Shown in pieces: positions 24,284-34,241 of a stretch of 64,000 nt of DNA. Origin of the DNA: Sinonovacula constricta (taxonomy: Eukaryota; Mollusca; Bivalvia; Cardiida; Solecurtidae); contig CM017561.1 of NCBI GenBank assembly GCA_007844125.1, positions 63,469,256-63,533,255 of the forward strand. Direction: 5' to 3'. Position 1 is the stretch's first letter. Each line of letters begins with the position of its first letter. A program made the position numbers and the translations under genes. Below the pieces are notes generated by a model. The model ran no database searches and was not told where the DNA came from. It saw only the letters and a program-made list of their open reading frames with translations.

Positions 24284-24552
24284 ATTATTAAAGGTATTGG
24301 GATTTATCGATACTGTGCAGCGACATTTTTTTCATTATAGCACAGGGGCACTTATGAGGTGCCCAGCGACTGAACCCGGCCGGTCCATTTTACTGCCACC
24401 GACGAGTCTCCTTAGCCCAGAGCCTTAGGATTGAAGCCACTACTACCAACTTAAAAAGTCTTTGGTTTGACCTGGCCGCGGCTTGAACCCGCGACCTGTC
24501 GATCCTCAAGCCGCCGCTCTACCACTTGAGCTATTGCGGGCTATTATTTAAG
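24284..24552 (-). mobile_element. tRNA-derived SINE, family A, copy 2, with TSD
   Basis: On the minus strand the A box TAGCTCAAGTGGTAG lies at 24519-24533 and the B box GGGTTCAAGCC around 24480-24490, within an almost complete tRNA-like head. The body matches copy 1, including gcacaggggcacttatgagg and the gacgagtc block. It lacks about 20 bp between gacgagtc and ccttagccc that copies 1 and 3 retain. The flanks attattaaag (24284-24293) and attatttaag (24543-24552) form a 10-bp duplication with one mismatch. No acceptor-stem pairing is seen, so it is not a tRNA gene. Confidence 0.8.
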
Positions 24553-26534
24553 AAATGTTCAACTTACAAATAAAGCATTTACGAAATGGCCAAAGTGTTC
24601 ATGGTCAAGAGGATATTGTTATGGACTCGGCATTAGGGGTTTGGGGTATAAATAAAGACCTAACATGAGATTTTATTCCTTGCCCAAGACTTTTATTACA
24701 CGAACATTTTAAAAAACAAAAACAAAATATGTTTAGACAAATTATTTCTTCTTTAAACACAGATTTACTAAACAGCAGTATCCATCTTAGAATATATATC
24801 AAAAGACTGCCTTCCAAAAAAGTCATTTGATATGTTGTAGTATTTCGGTACGACATTAAAGGGCATAAAACCTTTTACTTAAAAGCAACTTTCGTTAAGT
24901 TTTATTCTTAATGTCGGTTTAGTGTGTAATTATAAACCACAGTAACACACATTTATGATATAACGTCCCATTCTGTTTTACTGTTCTCAGTATGTCTTCA
25001 TGCATTTACTTTCAATGTGCGAAGTAGGTTAATTTTAAGATATAATATATATTATTCTTTGTAAAATGTCAGTTATCGAATTCTTCTATATAAAAACAAC
25101 TTTATAAATAAACAATAAGATACCGCAAATGAAAGAAAAAGTTATGTTTCTGAACAATAATGATTAATACAATGTGAGGCTGCTGCACACAGACTAATCA
25201 ATTATATTTCCCTTTAATAGTGGTGTTCTTGAATGATTCGATTGGTGGCGCTCTGGAAAACTGTTCATTTTAAGTACAGCTCTGTGAATGGAAACATTAA
25301 GCAACAATAAAAGATAAGAGCTGGAAATAATATTATCCTATTTGCTTTATGTTGCGTACAAGATTTAGTTTTAAATTGTCCATTATTTTATATTTCACAT
25401 ATAAATCATTGTTTTTAATGTGGTAAACATGATATATTTCTTTTCTGGCCATTCCTTAGTAGACCATTGCATTTTTTCTGAGGAATGTCTTCAAATGGAT
25501 CTTCTATTTTGTTTAACGGAAAGGTCAAGAATGACAGCTTATTAAATAAAGGTTCGTATTTAATTTTGGATAGGAACATTTATTTCATGGAAAAAAACAC
25601 TTTTCAGGGTAATACTAACTACTAAAGAGTGATCTGATTATAAATGTAACATATGTACTAAAATACATTCTTTGTCCTATTTATATTAGCGGTTAACTCA
25701 TAAACAAGTGCGCGACTATCACAATAAGTCTCATCAAATACGAGTTGATTAATCAATTTGTATTTTACAGAGTCAGGACAGTTAGGATAACAACAAAAGC
25801 TTGGTTACGGGTCATGACGTTGCAGGGTGCTATGTTACGATCAATTTTCCCATCGACATTACAAAGCGTCCCCGTTTAATTAATTAAATGACAGCATGCC
25901 AGAAGTTACGAACGATACCACATTATTTTGCTCCTACCAGAATAGTACATGTTGTGTTATGTTCTGTCCATTATATTAGCACAACATGTTATATTTATAC
26001 CTGAGGAACACTGATGACCAAAAAAACTAATTAATACTTTTGGATTTGTTGTTTTTTACTATGACATGTACTCTTATTTCACTGTTTTATATACAAAAGG
26101 TGTAGGTTTTGCATGTGGTCGTAAAGGGGTTAAAACACATGCTTACATAAACAAATATTATTGGTAATCTGGTAGACTGCGACCAACAGTATCAAAGTCA
26201 AAGAAAACGTTACCCGTTGGTTCAGTACAAACTAACCAAAACAAGTGGCAGTTTATAACTTCGTACAGAAGATGCAATTTTATATGAACTCTGTCCGAGA
26301 TGTATCGTCTTGCAGAAGTAGGTTTAAATAAATTGACCAAAAGCGGTATATGTATCACGAAATGCAAGACATTAAAATACAATTGTGATAGCTATGAAGT
26401 TTAAAATAGATGTTTCATAGCGGCACTATACAATATATAACAATTAAGATTTGATTGCAAATGCAATGTGGTGTACACATCCTTATTTCTATAGTAATTA
26501 TATTAATTAATTCAGTCGTTTTCGATTGCACTTA
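24553..26534. other. Unannotated AT-rich DNA
   Basis: No gene is supported. The left end (about 24570-24690) is loosely similar to 23990-24120, as if an old repeat lies on both sides of the SINE. Confidence 0.45.
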
Positions 26535-26670
26535 CGATCTCTTGAATATAGACGATGTATATAGAAATACGCTCAATAGAATGTGCTGGAAGCAATCTCG
26601 CAATCTTTGTAGTTACTAATCTTGTTCGTCTAAGTTACATGTAAAACATCACTTTGAAGGATATATGAAC
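26535..26670 (+). repeat. Dispersed repeat pair, copy 1
   Basis: About 135 bp matches 34104-34241 in direct orientation. Shared blocks include gatctcttgaatat, tagaaatacgctcaatagaa, tttgtagtta, and ttgttcgtctaagtta followed by atgtaaaacatcactttgaagg. It is clearly homologous, of unknown type, and noncoding. Confidence 0.8.
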
Positions 26671-26903
26671 ATTGTTTATAAATATGGAACAAAGACATAT
26701 GGTGCAGATGTTTAATTTTAATACCGTCTTTTCCTTCTTTATTTTTGTTAATTTATATATCATTTGGTTTTATTTCAGTGTTGGAATGAACATCCTTTGT
26801 AGTTAAAATGTACACGTTGTTCCTATCCGATTTTTTTGCAGCAACATAAACTAGTATTAAACACCATTATACGTGTACATTCATAAATAACTCATATTTA
26901 TAA
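26671..26903. other. Short unannotated spacer
   Basis: Nothing is recognised between the repeat copy and the hAT element. Confidence 0.5.
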
Positions 26904-27388
26904 TGCGTGTACAGGGCTGGAAAAATTTTCTTTTTCATGACTAGTCCCGGACTAGTAACCAGGACAAAGATGACTTGTCCGAAAATGTGCATCATTTTCA
27001 ATAAATGGACACTAATTTGTCATATATATAACTAACAAACAAGGTATAAACAAGTTTTTGTTTTATTTTTGTCTGTAAAACAGCATATAATCTAACACAA
27101 AAGTAAAGAATAAATAAGTTACAACTGATTGAATAGCTCTTGCAATGTCCTGATTTTATAAAGAAAATACATTACGTGTACATTGTTTTTGTAACAATGT
27201 CAAATTTTAATCATCCTGACCCTGACACGTAAATGTTTGGCCAATACACTTGTACACTCTATGTTACTCACTTATACAACTACTTTGTCTCCATAACATA
27301 TTTACAGTATTCTGACATTACACCATGGTAAGGCATGAAAGTTTTGCTTTTTTAACAACTGAATCTGTCAATTGCAATTTGAAAAATA

Positions 27389-27580
27389 TCAAAGGCACAT
27401 ATGGTATTTTCTTAAGAACGGTAAATGTAAATAACATTTTTTTAAAAAAATGTCTTGCTGTAAGTGCTTAACTTGTTGATAACAAAGTTTTGCTGACTTA
27501 ATTTTCGTTGGAGTGTTAGGGCATTCTTCAAGTCGCCGTTTACTTCCGCCAGATTGTGACTTTGATTGTTGATTTTTCAT
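27389..27580 (-). pseudogene. Possible remnant N-terminal ORF of a hAT transposase
   Basis: This is a 63-residue frame inside the hAT element. Residues 1-32 are rich in K, S, Q and R (starting MKNQQSKSQSGGSKRRLEEC), like the low-complexity basic leaders seen before the zinc finger of some hAT proteins. Residues 33-63 look random and hydrophobic. It lies downstream, on the minus strand, of three CCAAT boxes, so its polarity suits the putative promoter. No BED finger or catalytic residue is present. It could equally be a chance frame. Confidence 0.3.
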
Positions 27581-28002
27581 TCAAAGTGTAAGAGTTCGTG
27601 TTTCCAAATGCAAAATATTTCAAGAGTGACATGGCTGCATATTTTACTACTGCGTTGTGCACAGACTTGACGATGGATTAAAATTAAAATTATCTTCAAT
27701 CTCGTACCAAGATATACCTTATACCCACCTTAATTGGCATCGAGTATTGTTTAATTGGGCTATTGTATTCAGATATGACAATGAAAGTAAAGATCATCAA
27801 ACTGAGATTAACCTGGCTCTAATCTCTTTACTCCGAGTTTAAAAAGTTCGCTTCAATCGTACCTACTCGGCGATCTCCGGCAAGCTTCGGAGATAATGTA
27901 GATTACGTAGAGGACGGAATTACCCGAGGAGTTCCGAGTGTTATCACTTATCACATGTACTTCAATATGCAGTATTAATGCCGTTATTTGTCACCTACAC
28001 AT

Positions 28003-28133
28003 TGATTGGCCGATCATGTTAAGCGTTGATGTATCGCGCGTCGTGATTGGCTGTTTTGGGATGCGTTTGAATTGTCTATGCGAAGCCATTACGTGGTGTT
28101 GATAAAACGCCCCAGGCGATAGCTTGATTGGTT
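28003..28133 (-). promoter_or_regulatory. Three perfect CCAAT (NF-Y) boxes within the hAT element
   Basis: On the minus strand, the full RRCCAATCA consensus occurs three times, at 28003-28011, 28044-28052 and 28125-28133. All are in the same orientation, spaced 41 and 81 bp apart (close to 4 and 8 helical turns). The surrounding 27870-28140 is clearly more GC-rich than the window. No TATA box is evident downstream. Clustered CCAAT boxes are a known promoter architecture for NF-Y. That these drive the minus-strand ORF is inference. Confidence 0.5.
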
Positions 28134-28293
28134 GCATCTCTAATTAGGTACCGCTGTGTATTGTCACTTGTCCGGCCGTCTATTTAACTACTAGCCCGGG
28201 ACTAATTTAATGACCAATGGTCAGTAGCCCGAAACTACATGTTGACTAGTCCGGGACGTCGGGCTAGCGTATTTTTCCAGCCCTGAGTGTATA

Positions 28294-29484
28294 AACATGC
28301 GTTTTTTCACACATTTGAAAATGTTACTCCTAAAATGTTTAAGTTTTTAAATGCCGAGCAAAATCTAGCAACATCAAATAAAGCGTTAGATGACGATTCG
28401 ATTCGATTGAAGAAAATAATGTATAATTCTATATTTTCTACAACAATTTCCAAAAGTAAATGTAGAAACAGTTAACTACAGTCATTACCTTAGCTACTGT
28501 TAATAAAATACATTAGAGCGAAATAAAGCATAAACGAAACTTAAATAGTGTATTTTTGTCAAGTTTTTTTCTTCACAAAAACTCATGTTTGATATGAGTG
28601 TTTCATTTAAAATAATTTAAATAACTTTTATTACGTTTTTATGTGACTTAAAATATTTTCTTGCCAATCTTTTGTTGTAATCTAGCATTAATAACAGCGT
28701 TTAAACAATTAACCTGACAAGTGGTGTGGTAAAATGCAGGAGCTTAAAGAAAAAATAATTTAATATTCAAAGATAAGATTCTGTTAGCGTATGCTTTGTT
28801 GATTGTCTATGAAATCATATTGGATTCAAACTCATGGCATCTCTTGTGTTTTGTAAGGGGTCTACTTTATCTGCAACAGTTTCTTCGGAATGAGACAAAA
28901 TAAAACCTTGGATGAATACAACGCCTTTTCTTTAAAGGGTATGTGTGTGCAAATGCTGATATGCATTACATGATTATTTAATTGAATGTAAACATTGTCA
29001 ATGAGCCAGGTTAACCTAAATATATTTTGTTTCCGAGTGATTTATATAGGATATTGGATTGATTGAGAAATTGCTACAATGAAAATCGTTTATAACTATA
29101 ACTATATTTTTATTAATTAAATTCCGTAAGTGTCGTTCCATTTTTTTTGTAGATGCAAAGTGTTCAGTAAAGGAGTTTCAAACGTCTCCATATCATGGAT
29201 TAGAAACAACACATTGTATAATTTATATTAAAACCTTTTGTCGAAAGAAGTGAGTTCGCAATTTATTTGACATTGTTTGGTTTGTGGTGCGTTGAACTTA
29301 CCATTTTAATAGAGTTCAGCGTCTAAGTTCTATTAGACAATTTTCAACGCACACTTAATTTAGCTCTTGTAATCCTTATTAAAAGATAAATCAATAACAA
29401 CTTCACAATAATCAAATTAAAATATGTCGTTTGAGATCAGGCGTATCAACAAGAGTGGTTTGGTGCACGCGATGTCATCATTTT
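28294..29484. other. Unannotated AT-rich DNA
   Basis: No gene is supported. An interrupted inverted repeat with 10-bp outer arms (gtgcgttgaa at 29287-29296 and ttcaacgcac at 29343-29352) forms a 66-bp hairpin-like structure. Confidence 0.5.
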
Positions 29485-29754
29485 TTACGTCACGGCGTTG
29501 TAAATGAATTTGTATCTTACGCTTTTTGGCAATGTGGCAATTTCCTTTGCTTGATAAGTTATGTCATTCTCAATCACCATTGCCCTTTCTTGATGAATAC
29601 CAAACCTTAATTCAGCATCAATCTGTAAGCATTCATCAGACGTCAACGCTGTGTATATTGATTGCGCCTGATTTTGATGTGCTTTCTTTTTAAACACCAA
29701 CACACAAAAGTAACCAACAAGGCAAAAAAATCCTTGTTTTCTCATATTAAAAAG
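29485..29754 (-). CDS. Candidate terminal exon of a membrane protein (weak)
   Basis: This is an 86-residue frame from ATG at 29745, extendable three codons upstream to an AG (about 29755) preceded by the pyrimidine-rich ttctctccaacttactag, which would serve as a splice acceptor. Residues 6-18 are hydrophobic (GFFCLVGYFCVLV), followed by a KKK stop-transfer-like motif. The tail is mixed and polar, with an SIYTAL sequence that fits the ITIM consensus (S/I/V/L)xYxx(I/V/L). Residue use is more balanced than in neighbouring chance frames. The features would suit the transmembrane and cytoplasmic exon of a single-pass receptor, but no ectodomain exon or polyadenylation signal was found nearby. It may be chance. 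Confidence 0.2.
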   Translation of the reverse strand, partial: LFNMRKQGFFCLVGYFCVLVFKKKAHQNQAQSIYTALTSDECLQIDAELRFGIHQERAMVIENDITYQAKEIATLPKSVRYKFIYNAVT

Positions 29755-31054
29755 CTAGTAAGTTGGAGAGAACTTCCAACTTTTTTAATGTTACGGGTGA
29801 CGGGGATGTTCATATAATTTAACTTACGCGACGTTGTCCTAACTACCTTCAATTGACATTTTGGTCAACTGTCAGCGTAGAAATGCATTGCTACATTAAA
29901 CTTTCAACAAATATCACGGAAAGAAAAATATCTTTCTTATTCAATCGATTTCTTATTATTTCAATTTTCATTATGTCAACATCACAATGATGTAATCCAA
30001 AAAGCAGTGTCTGCTTGAGGCTTCTATATATAATTTTATCATAAATGCAAGATTAAGTGTCCAAACAGTTATCTATTACTCAAACTTAGGACGGCTGAGG
30101 TTTAGTGTTTTAATCACCAAGTTTTGTATCTCCTTTCTTTATCTCAAAGTTGCATGGTGCATTTAATTCTAATTTTGTTTCTTATGCGTGTGAAGGTAGC
30201 AAATGCATAAAGATATAAAATACGAACGCATTCGTGCATTTTACAATTCTACCAACTAATCATCGTGTTGTCATAAAGTGTACTTTTACATGACATGTAT
30301 AATTTAATGTAAGTCTATTTTATTTTTTTAACTAAATAAAATAAACAAATGCAAAATAATTTCCCTCTTTAAATTCACGAAACTTATAACGCAAACAAGC
30401 AAGATACAATGTGTATTTCAACTATACGAGCACTCCAATAGTGCTTTTAATGCAGTAAATAAATAAACAGAAATAGAGATAATAATAAAATAGTATGTGT
30501 TCAACTCGTATATTGGTTTTAAAGTTAGAATAAGAGTTTAAATGGGAATATTGCAGATTAGTTGATTTCTATAAACGAAATATTAAAAAAATATGTTTAT
30601 TAGACTGAAAATATGTGTTTAACTTATAAGATAATAAAATGCAGGTAAGATGCTTAGTATATTAGGTGGGCATATCCAGGGAATTTACTCGTACGCTGCA
30701 GATCTTGAGAGGTCATACGTACGGTTGAAATCCTACATGGTGAAAAGTCTTGACTGAAAATATCCACTTCAGAAATTTGTCCATGCCCTTTTTTATCTTT
30801 ATGTTTTATTTAATTTTAATACTTAAGTAAGTTCTTTGAAACATCTTTTATATACCGTTTGACTAGAAGAAAGAATGCCGTAGACACCAAGGCAATCAGA
30901 ATGATGAGACTTGAATATGAAGTAACAGAGCTGTGATTGACAGGTCACCTGCTGTTTGTAAACAAGTATCCGCAAGAATTAAAACAATTAAAGTTGTCAT
31001 TGTGACCTTTTTGCTAATTATTATTATTTTCAATTTGATTGACGAAGTAGGTAG
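29755..31054. other. Unannotated AT-rich DNA
   Basis: Nothing is supported. A small hairpin, agttgga...tccaact, followed by T residues lies at about 29761-29786. Confidence 0.5.
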
Positions 31055-31267
31055 TTAGGCGTCTATGTGGAAAGAAATCGATGACTGCCACATCATGAGG
31101 CACATTTTTGACGCTAGAGCTCGTGACGCGGCCAATATAAGTGATGGAAAGGTTGATGAGTCAGAGCCCAGAAAGGTGACAACTGCACAATCCATGCCTT
31201 CCTGTAGCAATTTGAATGCCTTTTTTGGGGAATTACGAAAACGATGACATTCGATAGCAGGCAACAT
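31055..31267. other. GC-richer island with overlapping open frames on both strands
   Basis: The G+C content rises visibly above the surroundings. A 70-residue minus frame (31055-31267) and a 60-residue plus frame (31065-31247) overlap, and a further plus frame runs 31244-31429. Both translations have balanced, protein-like composition, but I recognise no domain in either. It may be a relic exon or a fragment of a transposable element. Which strand, if either, was coding cannot be decided by eye. Confidence 0.3.
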
Positions 31268-34103
31268 TGCAAGAATTTGCAGGACAATGATTCAGATGCA
31301 CTTAGTATGTTCTTAAAGCATGTGTTGTTTGAACATGCAAACTTTGCTTTGTTTCATGCTGGCTCTGTGTTGCGATATGTTTACTGTATCTGTGATATTC
31401 CTTTAGCATTTAACATGAAGTACATGTAAATTTGTTTGATCAAAACGTTGAATTTACATTTTATCTCTCCATTTACTCTAAGAGATAACAATTATCAAGC
31501 ATCCGGAAAAAGAAATTATCATATGGCCCCTTGCTTTCCCACATGCACTCTAAAGCACTTGTCAAAAATGTTAATCCTGGTGACGCTCTTTGAAGTGAAT
31601 TTTTACGCTTAATCCCACTGACATTGAAACAATGCTGTTAATTTATAGTTACAACAGAACTTTTAAAAGGAAATGCATGGATTAAATATGTGAAAATCTT
31701 TGCGACAGTGAACGTAAAATGTTAGCTTTATACAAAATAAGATAATTTCTAACAGTAAGTTCTATATTGATTTTCCTAGTATCAAGTTTTGTCTTATATA
31801 TTCATATTCAATAGTTATTTTACAAATTTTAATATGTATTAGCAACTGTCAAAATTCATTTTCTTGCGATAAATATTCTGAAATATAAAATAGTTCAGAC
31901 AATAAATATAAACCCTCAACAATAACATTTTTGTTGTTTTAAGAAGTGAAAGATAAGTAAGGTGCTTGTTTACCGCCTGTCCTATTGTGTTTGTTTTGTT
32001 CTATTAATTACATCCGGATGTAGTTATCTAGCTGACGTTGCACAATGCAGGAGACCATGGGGCAGGAAAACTCATGAATATTTGGTGCTTCATTTTGCGT
32101 GTAACATCATGTCTTCAAAAACATTACCCAAATACAGTCAAAAGATAACTGTAGGAATAATACTCTTTGACCGTCTGCTACAATAATTTCGTAAAACAAA
32201 ATAAATCTCTTGGCTCTGTCACAACGTCATCATTTCGATCATCCACTTCATTGTAAATTCAATTTGGGTATGACATAGGAACATGCATGTGCGTCAACAT
32301 ATTCTAAATCATGATCAAGTGACAGAGTTAAGTACCCATAATTTGTCAATCTGTAGGCCGTGCAAAAATGTAGACAACTTTCTATATAAACCTTTTATTT
32401 TAAGCAAACATCAGAACAAGCACATACTGAAATGCATCGAAGTTAAACTATAATCAATATTGTACCTTTATATCATCCCTCAGACAAGAACTGTTTCGTT
32501 TATAAATGATACTTACATATGTTTATTACCATGGTAACATAAAATGAGTTTAGCATATACAGGCTTTTTTCGTTGAAACCTTTCAAACTATTTGGAGGAC
32601 TTGTCTAATCTAATAAGGTTCATTCAGACGTCAGATGACATATATTTCTTTTCTTATTGTGAATTTTCTGATTGTACAACTAAACTTGTAGAAACCTTTA
32701 ACGAGACCAATATGCAGGATCCACATTGATTAACGCACTATTTAAGACAAAATATATTCTGTTTGCTATTAGTTTTACAGGTTTTACAGGAGTCGTTGGT
32801 GCACTTAACGACAAAACATAATGCGCATATTTTGTTTTCTTTAGCTATACTTGATTTTTTACAAAAGATTTCTGATAGACAAATACTTATTTTCCAGTTA
32901 TTATAAAATGCATCTAGTAATCTGACAAGAAAAAATCAGTATTTTCTGTAACATTGTTGCAAGGTTAGCCCTTACCATGGCCGCATTTTAATTCGACATT
33001 GGTAAAATAAATTGATTTCTCGAAATTAATTGTATGACAACTAATTGGGATATGCAAATCGACCTTTAAATTTAATAATGCAAAATTTGCATATAACTTT
33101 AAGCGGACTTTCTATATTTGAATGGCCACATTCACGTGACTAGCATTTATTAATTACAGTTCTTGTGTTTTTCCATCCTACAAGTATTTACATTACCTCA
33201 TATTTTAAGTAACACTTGCTTGCTGGTATTAAAATCTATGTTGATAATGGAATTTATTGAACATTCATTTGAAATAGAAAACAAACAAAAAATGTGTATG
33301 TTTTTATTTCCTGATCGAAACGGCATAAAAAGCCAACAGAATGAAATTGATCAATTTATTATTTTCTTGTTATATTTAGGATTTCAGATAATTTAGTTAT
33401 CTTATATATATATATGTGTGTGTGTTCAACGTTATTGCAAATGCGATACATGACTATAAAATACATAAGAAGACCTAAAGTTAGAAAGAAATACTGAGAC
33501 CTGACATTACACAAGAAGATGAAAAGGGTTGCCATTTTAAAACAAAGGTCCCGACTGTTATGTTGACATTAATTAACGTATCGGAAGAACTGACTATCTA
33601 TAGCCTTTGTGCAATATAATACGTATTAAGGTACGGTAACATTTTTTCCTTACTTCCAACATAAGAGAATCTTTTCTTGAATTGAGGAATTTACCGTGTA
33701 CAGTCATCACAGAATAAATGCTTGGAAGTTATACATAAATGTAAATCAAGTGCATGTGTGAGTAGAAATTATTTTACGTCGTTTTAATTTTCACTCTTGA
33801 TAAATTCCTTTATGTGGTATTTTAAAACTCCAAATTTAATCGACGTGGTTGTAGCTTATGCCGTGATACATATTTTGCATAATCCAAACAATCTATGTAC
33901 ATTGTCCCACCAGGGAAAATCCAATAAGAAACTAAAAACAACAACTTCACCTCTTTAGGAAATATTTGTATTGGCAAAGCGTAAAGCAATTGCTTACTCT
34001 TTTAAAGAATGTAAACAGTACTTTAGCCTGTAATGAACTTAAAGAAAACAATAATGCATTATTGCCTTTTGTAAAAGGGACACAAACAAACATCATGAAC
34101 ATT
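31268..34103. other. Unannotated AT-rich DNA
   Basis: No gene is supported. A short (TA)n(TG)n run occurs at about 33404-33425; nothing else is recognised. Confidence 0.5.
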
Positions 34104-34241
34104 CGATCTCTTGAATATGTACGATGTATGTAGAAATACGCTCAATAGAAAGTGCTTGAAGCATTCTCGCGTTTTATCTTTGTAGTTAATAATTTTGTTC
34201 GTCTAAGTTATATGTAAAACATCACTTTGAAGGTCAGATGA
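34104..34241 (+). repeat. Dispersed repeat pair, copy 2
   Basis: This is the direct-orientation homologue of 26535-26670, with the same order of conserved blocks and small indels near gcattctcgcgttttatc. Confidence 0.8.

Larger units (their letters stand above)
26904..28293. mobile_element. Non-autonomous hAT-type DNA transposon
   Basis: The ends are 15-bp perfect terminal inverted repeats: cagggctggaaaaat at 26912-26926 and its reverse complement at 28271-28285. CAGGG ends are typical of hAT elements. The flanking 8-mers tgcgtgta (26904-26911) and agtgtata (28286-28293) match at 5 of 8 positions, consistent with a decayed 8-bp duplication. Subterminal motifs of the form ctagtcccgg/ccgggactag occur near both ends (about 26940-26960, 28190-28205 and 28243-28265), as expected for transposase-binding repeats. 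The 1374-bp interior is too short for a transposase of usual size, and no DDE/RNase H frame is visible. A 63-residue minus-strand ORF (27389-27580) could be a remnant N-terminus. Confidence 0.8.

Noticed and set aside
24479..24542. A tRNA gene on the minus strand
   Set aside because: The A and B boxes are good but the acceptor stem does not pair. The sequence is the head of a flanked SINE with two sister copies.
29758..29786. Hairpin followed by T residues, like a bacterial terminator
   Set aside because: The context is eukaryotic repeat-rich DNA, no gene ends there, and such hairpins are frequent in AT-rich sequence.
30664..30740. tRNA-like segment with a ggttgaaatcc B-box-like motif
   Set aside because: There is no credible A box or stem pairing, and no second copy is seen.
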